Assembly (NCBI GenBank): GCA_963575745.1
Contig: CAUYUJ010001381.1
Span: forward strand, 113,469 to 177,468
Direction: 5' to 3'
Origin: Prorocentrum cordatum
Lineage: Eukaryota > Sar > Dinophyceae > Prorocentrales > Prorocentraceae
DNA: 64,000 bases
Numbering within the stretch: the first letter of the stretch is position 1; each line of letters starts with the position of its first letter. The translations under genes were made by a program, and so were the position numbers. This document shows, piece by piece, positions 20,888-31,936 of this stretch. The notes under the pieces were generated by a model that worked only from the letters and a program-made list of their open reading frames with translations, made no database searches and had not been told where the DNA came from.

Positions 20888-21960
20888 AGGTTGAGGAGGG
20901 GGAGGAGGAGGCGGAGGAGGAGGAGGCGGAGGAGGAGGCGGAGGAGGAGGAGGAGGAGGAGGAGGAGGAGGATGAGGAGGAACAGGAGGATCATTGGAGG
21001 AGGAGGAGGAGGAGGAGGAGGAGGAGGAGGAGGAGGAGGAGGAGGAGGAGGGAGGAGGACGAGGAGGAGGAGGAAGAGGAGGTGGAGGAGTAGGAGGAGA
21101 AGGAGCAGGAGGAGGATGCGGAGGAGGAGCAGGAGGAGGAGCAGGAGGAGGAGGAGGAGGAGGAGGAGAGAGGAGGAGGAGGAGGAGGAAGAAGGAGGAG
21201 GAGGGAGGAGGAGGAGGAGGAGGAGGAGGAGGAGGAGGAGGAGGAGGAGGAGGAGGAGAGGGAGGAGGAGGAGGAGGAGAGGAGGAGGAGGAGGAGGAGG
21301 AGGAGGAGGAGGAGGAAGGAGGAGGTGGAGGAGGAGGAGGAGGAGGAGGCGGATGATGATGATGAGGAGGAGGAGCAGAGGACAGGAGCAGGAGGATAAG
21401 GAACAGAGGAGGAGAAGAAGGGGAGGAGGAGGGAGAAGGAGGAGGATGAGCAGGAGGACAGTAGGAGCAGGAGCAGTAGGAGGAGGAGGAGGAGGAGCAG
21501 GACGTAGGAGGGGAGGAGAGAGAGGAGGAGGAGGAGGAGGAGGAGGAGCAGGAGGAGGAGGAGAGGAGCAGGAGGAGGAGGAGGAGGAGCAGCAGGAGGA
21601 GAAGGCGGAGGAGGAGGAAGAGGAGGCGGAGAAGGAGGAGGAGGAGGAGGAGCAGGAGGTGGAGGAACAGGAACAGAAGCAGGAGCAGAAGGAGGAGCAG
21701 GAGGGAGGAGGGGGAGGGAGGGAGGAGGAGGAGGAGGGACACAACAGAGGAAGAGGAGAAGAGAGGGAAGAGGGGAGGAGGAGGAAGAGGAGGACGAGGA
21801 GGAAGAGGAGGCTGAGGAGGACGAGGGGGAAGAGGAGGAATATGAGGAAGAGGAGGAAGAGGAGGAGTAAGAGGAGGAGGAGGAACAGGGACAGGAGAAA
21901 GAGGAGAGTCAGGGGGACAAGGAGGAAGTGGAGGAAGAGGACGAGGAGGAGGATGAGACG
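20888..21960 (+). repeat. Second kilobase (GGA)n homopurine tract
   Basis: Same composition and strand as the tract at 19296-20368, with GCA and GAA interruptions toward its end, where it passes into (GAT)n. Confidence 0.97.
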
Positions 21961-22313
<353 letters not shown>

Positions 22314-23089
22314 GGAGGAGCAGGAGGGGGGGAGGAAGAAGAAGAACATGTGGCGACGACCATCGATTATCGAGTCTCGAGGATTAGGGGTTGTCGGGCC
22401 TTGCTCGGCTTCCCGCTTCCTCTCATCGCGGCGGGGTCGGCGCTTGGGCCCCCTCGCCACGCCCCTGGCGCCGCCTCTGGGTGCCGCCCCCTGCGAGCTC
22501 CGCGTGCCGGAAAATCGGGCGTTTCGTAAAATGGGGGTGCGATAAAAATGGGTTTGGGGATGGAGGGTTGGAGGGAAGGGGCCCTAACAGGGCCCATAAG
22601 GGCCCACTGGGGCCCCGAAGGTGCGCGAAGGGTGCCCTTCACGCGCGAAGCCGAGCGTGTGGGCCCAATCGCCGATGCACGCCTTAGCCGCCCGGCAACA
22701 TCGCCCCTCGGCCTCCGACAGGGCCCTTCCTGACCTCGTGGGTAGATCCAGACGAGCACGTTCGCAGAGCATTGTTTTTGTTGCACCCATGTGCCGCCCC
22801 GCCCAGTTTGGAGCTCGACTTGCAATTCCCCGTCCACGTCGACGCTTCGCTAGGACCTCGTGTCCGCCATCAGCGGCGGCACGGGCGCAGATTGCTAGCG
22901 TGTCTCGCTGCTGCCATCTCCCGCTGGACGCTTTCGCTTTGAAGCGGCGTCATGTCAGCATCGCAGGCGCACCGGGTATGTCGCCCGTGATTGCAGTGGT
23001 GCTCGTCGTGCTTTTGGACAGGCCTGGCGCAAGGCTGCCAGTCAAAATGATTCACGGTTTCGAGATAGCTGCGGAGGTTATTGCCTTTA
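22314..23089. other. GC-rich sequence, no gene recognised
   Basis: GGGCCC-type short palindromes cluster at about 22575-22620. No domain seen in the open frames. Confidence 0.4.
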
Positions 23090-24000
23090 ACGTCCTGAGT
23101 CCGTGGTCCACAAAATCTTCGGGGCACAACGCGGTCCCGCATCCATCCGAGACGCTGCGGGGACCGGCTGCCTGAGAGTTTGATGACAGCCTGGGAAAAA
23201 TACACGCGCCCGGGTCCAGATGATTTGACCCTGGAAAAAATCAAGGCGGGGATCGCCGACTCATTCGTGATGAGGCGCGAACTCGACCTTCGGTTTGGGC
23301 CTGGTGGCTTTCGCCCGCTCCCACGCCACGCGACATGACAGAGCGGCGCGTGGCTTGTGTTGATGACAGGAAAAGGGCCCAGAGCAATTCCCTTGTCTTT
23401 CTTGTCAGAGACGGTGGGAACTATTCCGCCAGCGTTGCCGCTCATCGTGGCCCGTGCGTTGGCCTACCAGGTTTTGCAAGGTGGCCGCTCGCTCCCGGAG
23501 CGTTTCCAGCTCGTTGCGTCAGTGGAGGATTGGTGGAAAAGGGTGTCGGCAGTTATTTCCCACTCTCAGGGGCATGGAGTTTGCCATGGTTGCCATTCCC
23601 CAACCTGCCACGCACGAAAGTGTGTACAGGGTGCTGCGCGGCTTGCCCTTTGGCTTGAGCTCGGCGGTGAACCAATTCCAGACGTTTCGCGTATACCCCC
23701 AAGCCCTAAACGCATCGGGGCTCCGCTCGACCCCGGCTTCAGCTGGGAGGCATTGGGCGATGGGCTCGCCGACGGCCTCGACCAGCTCCTGGCCGCCCCC
23801 GTTTTCTCGGTTGTGCTTTATAGTCTCAGGTCTGCACCCGCATGAGTTCTCCCTCGCCGACGCGCCGAGGGGGCCCGGGATATTCAATCGCAAAGCCTGG
23901 TCGCACCTGGGCTTCCTCTACGACGTGCCCCCTGGTCTCGACGCTAGCAACCTGCCTGGCCTACAACATGCTCTGGGCATCCCTGGTCTGGGTCTTGGGT
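23090..24000 (+). pseudogene. Decayed retroelement reverse transcriptase
   Basis: The best landmark is RGLPFGLSSAVNQFQTF near 23640-23690, which matches the LPFG...SA palm motif of LTR-type RTs. Before it, SGHNAV (about 23120) and a DDSLGKIH-like phrase (about 23180) fit an upstream RT segment common in dinoflagellate retroelements. After it, HEFSLADA (about 23845) sits where a YFDDFSL-type catalytic motif would be, with the aspartates lost. The pieces lie in different plus-strand frames with stops between them, so the gene is dead. Family assignment rests on remembered motifs. Confidence 0.45.
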
Positions 24001-24001
24001 C

Positions 24002-24550
24002 TGGGCACCCCCTGGATGGAAAAAGAGCTGGCAGAACCCGGGGGAGACGCTGCCGGCCCCGCCTGTGACCCGCGGGCGCGGCTACCGTTCCAGGGCGAAT
24101 CCACAGTGCACGCCGAAGGGCCAACGCAGGCAGGTTCTGGAAGCTTGGGGCCCGAAGACCCGTGATTGCTGCGAGCATCGTCAGCGCCCTGGCATGGGTG
24201 CCTTGGCGCACCTCCTGCAGCCAGCCCCTGCTGACTAGACCTTCAGACGTGACATGGTTGACGCGGGCGGGGGTCCCATGGACTCCCCCAAGGCCCGCGC
24301 CCTCCTCATAATCATGATGCTCATGATTCGGGGGCCCAGGGTTTTCTTGTGGCCGTTCCCCCACGCCGAGGGCACCGGGGGCGTCGTCGAGGCGGTGCTC
24401 GGCATTTGTGTCCCCTGACAAGACGCCCACTTGGAGTTCCGCTGGAGGTTTGCTGAGACTTGGGGGCTCTCCCTGGACGATCTAACCGCCCTGCGCGGCC
24501 GCGTCGAAGACGCTGTACTCCACGTATCCAGGCCGGTGACGGTCGCGCAC
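24002..24550 (+). pseudogene. Coding-like stretch with two in-frame stops
   Basis: One plus-strand phase reads a varied protein-like sequence through this stretch, broken by TAG at 24236 and TGA at 24416. Protein-like parts include RRQVLEAWGPKTRDCCEH before the TAG and LEFRWRFAETWGLSLDDL after the TGA. Both stops are one C-to-T change from a sense codon (CAG, CGA). I do not recognise the family. Near 24550 the protein-like reading moves to another phase. Confidence 0.35.
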
Positions 24551-24551
24551 C

Positions 24552-25586
24552 TTGCATCACGAGGCAGCCCGAGAGGCCAAATGCCTTCAGACCTGGCAGG
24601 ACTTGGAAAAGCACGACTTCATGCTGGAGGCGCCCATGATCGTCCTGGAGCGGAACGTACCCGCAGCAAGCGTCGCAACCCTGGCCAACGCCAAGTGCTC
24701 CATGTGCGCGTTCCACCGTGAACTGGCAGACACGGGGTTGGGCGAATCAGACGACGACCTGGCCCAGGACTACACTGGAGGAGGCAGCGGTGAGGAAAGA
24801 CCTGGGGGCCCCCAAGCCCGTCTCCCCCGCCCCTGGCGTACGACTGACCCCCCGTGCATGCCAGACGGCCGCCTGGGAGCAGTGCGGAAGGACGTCAAGT
24901 TCACCTGTGACGCCTGCGGCAGGGCCAGCCTCAAGTCCACCATCGGGACTTGGGAGAGCGACGGGCCCCGAGAGCTCCTGGCGCAAAGCCGTCCGCAGGC
25001 GTACCTCCCTGGCAACAACATCAGGTGGCTCTCCGCGGCATGCTGGGTCCCCAGCGTCGAGACGCACGGCCTCCCCGCGCCCATGTGCGACACCATGATG
25101 CGCGAGGCCCAGAACTACAGCGCCAACCGCGCAGACGGCAGGGGGCAGAAGAAGGCGGCAGCTCTCCCCTCGCTAACGCACCTCCCCCTCGGGTACGGGG
25201 TGCGCCCCTGCGCGGCTGATCCCGTCCCTCTGAAGGAACTCCTCATGGTCACAGAGAGTCAGCGCTGCCCTACCATGGCGAACTAGACCTTGCCGGCGCA
25301 CAGGCTCAACGACGGGAGATTCGGAGGAGATGCGCACAGCGCTCACTGCTACTCTGCGAAGTGCGACGCGTGCCCGCCGGATGCGCCCCTACTCGCGTGG
25401 AGGGTCACGGGCCCCGTTCTCGGCTGCTTCCCGTGGCGCCCCGAGCCCGGAACAGTCGCCGACGACAGCTCCGGTCTCCCTCCCTGGGGCCAGTGGCAGT
25501 CGGCCTGGCGGGAGCGGAAATGGAGCGCCGCGTGGAGCTGCAGGAGGTGCCTGGTCTACATCTGGGACGTTGCACCAAGCGCCTGA
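24552..25586 (+). pseudogene. Coding-like stretch with Cys pairs, one in-frame TAG
   Basis: A single phase is open from 24552 to 25586 except for TAG at 25284. It carries CSMC, CDAC, KCDAC and SCRRC pairs that could form zinc ribbons, and Trp-rich text (QWQSAWRERKWSAAWS) near the end. Sequence on both sides of the TAG looks equally protein-like, so this was probably one reading frame. Family unknown. It could be a decayed gene, or exons whose boundaries I cannot see. Confidence 0.4.
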
Positions 25587-26219
25587 GGCCGGATCCTGGA
25601 CCGCGGCCCCCCAGCAGGTCTACCCGACAAACCCTGCCAAGAGGCCGCGCCGGGGCATCGCGGGGCAAGCTCCCCTGGACGTCGCCGAACAGCTGCCCGC
25701 CAAGCTCGGTGCCAGCGCCACCGCCGGGCCGCCAGGGACAAGTACTCCAGAGACCCTGCAGCACGGGGGGCACGGAGCGCCAGAGGAGCGGCAGAGAGCT
25801 GCAGCGATAGCGGCTCCCCTAGCACGTTGGTCCCAGACATGTTTGCCCTCCTGTCCGATCTCGACCGCCCAGCTTCCCCCCGTTCAGCTCGAGGAGAGTC
25901 GTGAACCTACGCCTGGTATCAGAAGACGAGCAGAAGCGCTGTCGGACCAACAAGGTACGAGACGTGCAGCATGTCCTCGTGAACTACCTCCGTGATTACC
26001 ATCCCGAGGTAGACGCTCACTGGCACGACTTCGCGTTTGCCCAGGGAGCCGACATCTGGCCCGAGGGGTCAGGGAACATCCTGGCCGGCCAAGAGCCTAG
26101 TTCCCTTCCTGGCGCCACTGCGCGGCCAGGAGATGCCAGCAGACGGCCAGCCACCGAATGGGGCGGTGAGCGCCGGGCAGCCGCCAGGGTGGTAAAGCGC
26201 TTCGCCAGCAACCCGCCGC
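25587..26219 (+). pseudogene. Coding-like stretch, shifting frames
   Basis: Protein-like text continues in a different phase to about 25850, then in another phase from 25901 (EDEQKRCRTNKVRDVQHVLV, then YLRDYHPEVDAHWHDFAF) to about 26218. No stop separates many of the pieces, but the phase changes. This is consistent with small indels in an old gene, or with introns. Confidence 0.35.
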
Positions 26220-27388
26220 ATGGACACCCGACAGGCATACTACTCCTCCCTGTGGCGGGATAAGGGCTCCAGCCCCTTCCTGCGCGAGCGCGGGGTGCTC
26301 GTGGGCGTCCTAGGGGGCCTCCACGAAAGCGCCTTCGCCGCGGCCGCCCTCGCCAAACTCGCGCTCCAGGGGCCAGTGGGCACCGCCGACGGCGAGATCG
26401 CCTTGGAATCCGCGACCGACGGGGGGGCGGGGGCCTGGCTCTCCCTCAAGCCAGGGGCCAGCGAGTCCCCGCGGGAGAGGCGCTCTGGGCACCGCTCGGG
26501 CCAGGGCGCCCTTCCGGGCCTGCCGGCCACGGGGGTGGCCCGGCCACGGGCGTGGAGCCACCTCGGGGCAGGCCCGAGGGGCCAACCCCCAGCGGTGAAG
26601 TTGCGCGAGACCAAGAGCCACGAGGCCCCCCCGTGCCACCAAAAGACGACATCGGCTCTCCCGCAGAAAAATATTCTGTTGACTTCGCTCAGTCGCAAGC
26701 CTTCGCAGCGCCGTCGCCGAGCGTGCAGGTTGATGTTGACGACGACGTTAATTGGCAAGACTACCGGCCGCCCGCCCTCGGCGACCCTCTCGAAGACACT
26801 AGTGAGATAGCTCCAGATGACAGCTCGCCAGACGACCCCCATCGGTGCCTTGGGGGCGCCAGCGCCTATGACGCCCCTAGCGGCAGACGCCCCTAGGCCC
26901 GCCAGCCTCAGACGAGGGAGCCTGCCGCCGTGGAGGCAGCGGGGCCACAGCGGCTGGTCGGGCCCATGCGCCGCGAGCACCTGGGCAAGGTCGACCTGGC
27001 ACGGACGGGGGAGCAGCCTGCTGACGTGTTTGCGCGTTGCCAGAAGGTGCTGGGAGGTGCCTTCAACGGGATCTGGCACGGCTACGCGCAGAAGTTCCCG
27101 CGCTCCAAAGGTAAGCCCAAGAGCGACCCCCACTAGAACCATGTGCGGACCTGTGAGGACTTCCTGGGCGCCTGGCGTAGCGCGGGCTACGACGCCCGCG
27201 CCACTGGCCAGAAGCTGAGGCCCAACGTCGACTGGGGCGCCATCCGCGAGAGGCACGTCAGGAACACCTCTGGCAAGGGCCCCCTCCGGTCAAAGGGCTG
27301 GAGCTCCAGTTCCCGCCGGCAGCCACGGGATCAGCAGGGCGAGTGGCGTCGGCAGACAGGATGGCAATCCTGGCAAGACCACGACTGA
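26220..27388 (+). pseudogene. Coding-like stretch ending in polar tail, two in-frame TAG
   Basis: From 26220 one phase reads DTRQAYYSSLWRDKGSSPFL and a Leu/Ala-rich segment to about 26540. A second phase then reads to 27388 with TAG at 26894 and 27134. After the first TAG comes REHLGKVDLARTGEQPADVF, and after the second CEDFLGAWRSAGYDAR. The end is Ser/Arg/Gln/Trp-rich. Recognisable reading on both sides of each TAG argues for loss by point mutation. Function unknown. Confidence 0.35.
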
Positions 27389-29179
27389 CACAACGGAGGC
27401 AAGCGTGGCAGGAATCATCGCGACGACGCCGACCATGAGCATTGAGTCCCCGCGGCAAGGAACCGCCCGCCCGAGGACATCACTCAAGTAATGGTGACCG
27501 TTAATCGCTACAGCTCTGCCCATGTCCTTGGCTAATCTTTCAGCGTTTCTCCCTCCCCCTCCTCTCTTCACTGGCGGTGCGACCGTTGGTCGCCCCAGGC
27601 AGCTCTCCCGGCGGATGTGCGCCCGCGGCTGGGCGCCCCCCTCCTTCCCTCGGCCAGCGTTCCCGCCCTGCATTATTCCCCCCTTCTCTGCCGACTGCGA
27701 CCGTGAGTCGTCCCTGGCAGCTATCCTGACACTATATCTCGCCCGCGGCCTGGAGGGCCCCCTCTGATGCTTGGCTAGTCAGCTACTTGGTTGGGGCGTG
27801 CTGCCGTCGACTGCGGTCGCCCGCGGCGCTTGGGCGCCCCCCCGCGAGGGCCAGCCCCTGGCGCCGCCCCCGGCGGCGCGGCACGTTGCCCGGGCTAGGG
27901 GCAGATGCCGTCGGCGCGTTGCTGCGAGCAGTGCGCAGCATGCCTGTCATCGACTGCAACGCTTGGCTGCAGTGGCCTTCAGCCCCCAGTGGCAGCCCAG
28001 CGTCGTTCGGCGATGGCTTCCGCGGCACCTGGCAGGGCCCCCCGCCCTTGAGGAACGCCCCCCAGGCGCCGTCAATACCGGGCTCGCGGGACCCGCTGGG
28101 GCGGGTACGGCGCGCCTATCGGCCATGGCCGCTACTGTGGTTGGTTTCACTTTGGCCTTCGCCTGGATTTGGACATGGCCTGACTTGGCCCCTCGGCATC
28201 GGACAATCTTGGCCTCCGGCACTGGCTGCAGCGCGGTCCAGGTCCTCGCTGCCGGACCAGGGCCGCCCTGGCCCCCCTCGGCCCCTGGCTCGGCCTCCCC
28301 GCCCTTGGGGAGCTGACCCCCTGTCGCCGTCAATACCGGGCACGCTGTCTCCGCTGGGGCAAAGCACAACGTGCCTTACGGCCTCGGTCGTTCATTGTGC
28401 TGTTTTCACTCTGGTCTTTGCCATGGCCCCGCCACGGCCTGGCGTGGTTTCCCTGGAACCGGCCTTTCGCGACGTCCTCGATTTACGCTTCTTGACCAGT
28501 GCCGGTGCTTGTGCTTGCACTCCCTGGGCCCTGGTCCCCAGAAACCGCCCGGTTTGGCCGTGTCTGGCTCTTTCTCCGCCGCTGGCGCAGGGCTTTGACC
28601 CCCTCAGCCGCGGTGGAGGCGCCCGTCACCCGGGCTAGCTCTCTTTGTCTCGTGGTGCCGAGTGAGCCCTGGCGTTCAGGTTCCGCGCGTTCTGACCAGC
28701 TCCGGCAGTGCTTGCACTCCCTGGCTCTGGTTGTCAGCTGGCCACCTGGGGTACTGGCCGCCGCGTCTTGCAGGAGTGGTTCAGCCTTCTTGTGCGGCCT
28801 GGCGTGTCACCTGGCGGTCTGCCCCTCTGGCGCCCACTGGCGACGAGGCCTAATTCCCGTGCCTGGTGATTTAGCTCCCACGGCACCTGCGCGTTGCACT
28901 TTCCAGCCGCCTCCGCAGTTGGCAGCTTCCACCCCTCGGCGCAGCTGAGCCCCGGCGCTGCTGCTTCCCCCGGCGGTAGGTTTGATGCTTGCCCGGCGCG
29001 TGCGCTGGCAATTCGGTTGCTCGTGGCCCGAGTTTTCTCTGCTGACGCTGTCGGACCCGTTGGCCTACAGCTGCGACAAACAAAAACCCCGCAAACCGAT
29101 CCAGAAACGCTGCCCAGACGAGTAGCCCTGATCAGGGATGCAGTGGACGAACATGTCTGGGTAAGATGCCGTACCCCAA
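27389..29179. other. GC-rich degenerate repeat region
   Basis: No gene recognised. Diverged repeats are visible: CCGTCAATACCGGGC at about 28069 and 28328 (spacing about 259), TGCTTGCACTCCCTGG at about 28510 and 28710 (spacing about 200), and GCGACCGTNGGTCG-like units around 27575-27810. Confidence 0.5.
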
Positions 29180-29312
29180 GAGGGGGAGGACGAGGAGGAA
29201 TCGGAGGAAGAGGTGGAGGTGGAGGAGGAGGAGGAGGAAAAGGGGGAGGAGGAGGAGGAGGAAAAGGTTGAGAAGGAGGAGGAGGAGGAACAAAAGGAGT
29301 AGGAGGAAAAGG
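29180..29312 (+). repeat. (GGA)n tract
   Basis: Purine-rich GGA/GGAA repeat on the plus strand. Confidence 0.95.
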
Positions 29313-29604
29313 AGGACCAGTGTAATCCAAGAGTCGTTATCGATGTTGGAAAACGCCCTCCCTCCAAGCTTCCTCTTCAGAGGTCCCGACGGCGAGCGGT
29401 TCATTTCCGTTCGAAGACCCTGAAGCATGGCAAAACATTGCTTTCGGGATTTCAACGCCACGGATCAACCTGACCGTTGCGTTTTGACGATCCTGAATCG
29501 TGCTAGAACGCCATTCTTGGGATTTCAACACCGAGAACGAACGCAACTGTTGCGCCATCACAATCCTGAACGTTTCAAAACACCACTTCTGGTATTTTGA
29601 CAAT
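29313..29604. other. Unique spacer, no gene
   Basis: AT-richer than its surroundings, with loosely repeated phrases (ATTTCAACNCC, CAATCCTGAACG). It may be a diverged edge of the 83-bp array that follows. Confidence 0.4.
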
Positions 29605-30062
29605 GGGAATTCGTGAAGCTCTTACACATGCCTTACACATGTTTAAAACGAATGCGCGTGTCGCCAAGGCGGACACCACATTTTGAAAAAGGAGCCGCCC
29701 TCAATCCGACAATCTTCTGCACATGTTTAAAGCGAATGTGCGCGGCGCTCAGGCGGGAACCACATTTTCAAACAGAGCCGCCCTCAATCCGTAAAACTTT
29801 TGCAACTTTTCACAACGACTGTGCGCGACGCCACAGCGAGAGCCACATTTTGCAAACGGGTTCCCCTTAATCCGTGAACCTTTTGTAAATGTTCAAAGCG
29901 AATGTGCGCGGCGCTAAGGCGAGAGCCACCTTTTGAAAACCACCCGCCCTCAATCCGTGAAGGTCTTGCAAATTCTGAAAAGGAATATGCGCGGCGCTAA
30001 AGCGAGAGCCACATTTTGAAAATTACCCGCCCTCCATCTGTGAAGGTGTTGCCAATGTTGAA
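29605..30062 (+). repeat. 83-bp tandem repeat array, about 5 copies
   Basis: The anchor TCAATCCG recurs at 29701, 29784, 29867 (as TTAATCCG), 29950 and 30033 (as TCCATCTG), exactly 83 bases apart. Each unit carries GTGCGCGGCGCTAAGGCGAG and AGCCACATTTTGAAAA. Copies differ by 10-20%. Diverged copies occur at 30795-30885 and, inverted, at 36010-36290. Confidence 0.92.
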
Positions 30063-30130
30063 GATTCAGGATCATAAGTGGTGAGGAAGTCTCAGGCGAA
30101 ACGCCCGGCCCGCCCCAAAAACTGGCCTCG

Positions 30131-30454
30131 GGGTGAGGAGGAAGTGGAGGAGGAGGAGGAGGAGGAGGAGGAGGAGGAAAAGGAGGAGGAGGAGGAGGAG
30201 GAGGAGGAGGCGGAGGAGGAGGAGGAGGAGAAAGACGAGGAGGAGGAGGAGGAGTTTAGGAAAAGGAATGGAAGACGAGGAGGAGGAGGAGGTGGAGGAG
30301 GAGGTGGAGAAGCAAGAGGAGGAGGAGGAGGAGGAGGAGGAGGAGGAGGAGGAGGAGGAAGTAGAGGAAGAGGAGGACGAGTAGGAGGAAGAGGAGGAGG
30401 AGGAGGAGGAGGAGGAGGAGGAGGAGGAGGAGGAGGAGGAGGAGGGGGAGGGGG
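30131..30454 (+). repeat. (GGA)n tract
   Basis: About 320 bases of GGA with few interruptions. Confidence 0.97.
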
Positions 30455-31119
30455 ATAAACTAGGTGCGCTCGCATGTTATTTGAAGTCCTACCCCTCCCT
30501 CGCTTTCCTTATCATGGCGCAAGTTTCCTTTTTATTCGCACAGTCGGATGTCGTTGCAGGGCATAGCTTTACATGGCATAGCATGGTGTTTAAGATCAGC
30601 GCGTAGCATGACAGAGCATGGCATGGCGACGCCCCAAAGTGGGGTAGGGGGGGGGGGGCTTCTGCGGCTCCCCAAATCAACGAATCGACACCGAATGTGT
30701 AATCACTTCCGATGTTTTTTTGTCGGGGGGCATTTTCTAGATTTTGGGGCCTCTCTGAAAGGACCGACAAACCATGCCGTGGCATGGCTCTTGAAATAAT
30801 GATGTCAGCGCTGCAGCGGGAGCACGATTCGGAACGAGCGGAAGCCTGATAATGAGGCGAGCGCTTCAGCGGGAGCTACATTTTGATAGTAAACCCAAGC
30901 GAAAACCCTTTTCCGGGGAATCCTGTATAAAAACAGTACGCGGAGGGGGGCCTGATATCTTCCGGACGTCTTCAGGGGAGAGAGGAGAGTCGTATTCATA
31001 TTTTGTATTTGTGGAGGGACGAGAAAGGAGAAGTAACAGGCGGATGAAAATGAGGAGTAGGAGGACGGGAAAGAGGAGGAGGAGGAGGAGGAGGAGGGCG
31101 AGCAGAAAGGCCAGAGGCC
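30455..31119. other. Spacer with repeat fragments, no gene
   Basis: GCATGGCATAG-like short repeats lie at 30570-30630. A fragment of the 83-bp family lies at 30795-30885 (GCTTCAGCGGGAGCTACATT). A short (GGA)n run lies at about 31074-31100. Confidence 0.5.
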
Positions 31120-31640
31120 TCTCGGATGCTTCTCGGAGTCTTTTTTTCAGATTTCGCTCGACAGCTTCCTGGCGTCCTCTTGGGGCGTCTTGGGGGTCTC
31201 TTGGCAGTCTTGGAGGGTTCTTCGGGTGTCTTGGGGGTTTCTGGGGTTCTTCGGGTCTCTTGGGAGCCTCTTTTGGATATCTTGCGGGCCTCAGAGGGGC
31301 CTCTTCGGGCTTCCTGGGCACCTCCTGGGGCCGTCTTGGGGCACCCTTGCCTCGGGGACCATCTTGGGGCCGTCTTGGGAGAGATCGATCAAAGGAAGGG
31401 GGCTCCTTAATCAGACCCCCCCCAGGGTTCCCTCCGAGGACGCCAACACGTGGCCAGAACTTTAGCCACATTAGTGATTTGGGCCTTCTCGCCGAGTCTT
31501 CTTGGGGCGCCTGTTGGGGCCTCTTGGGGGTCTCTTGGGAGCCGCGGGTCTCTTGGGAGCCTCTTGGGGGCCTCTTGGGGGCCATTTGGGGGCCAGGAGG
31601 GGTCTCCCTCATTAGGTGTTCCCCCCCAGAATGTGACCAA
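31120..31640 (+). repeat. CTTGGGG-rich degenerate short repeat
   Basis: TCTTGGGGCC/GTCTTGGGG recurs about every 10-12 bases on the plus strand. The minus-strand translation (Arg-Pro-Gln-Glu-Ala-Pro) is a by-product. Similar blocks, all in the same orientation, occur at 44690, 57545 and 61905. Confidence 0.8.
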
Positions 31641-31774
31641 CACCTTAGTAACATCAGCTGATTTTGGCTTCGCGACGAGGCAAACAAGAGACGCTCCAAC
31701 GTCTCGCGAACCCCCCTTCCAAACCCAGGGGGAGAGGGTAGGGGGAGGGGTCAAGTTACCCCCTCCCCGCCCGC

Positions 31775-31889
31775 AAGCCGTCTCGCTCACTCCCACCCGC
31801 CCTCCCAACACATACGTAGCACCCGAGTCTGGCCCGAGCCTCAGCATATTCAGCAGTCGTCTTGGGATGGGCAGCTACTGGGGGCCAAT

Positions 31890-31936
<47 letters not shown>

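Noticed and set aside
31655-31670. GATTTTGGCTTCG as a leader fragment
   Set aside because: Only about nine bases agree with the leader, and the context is a degenerate repeat.
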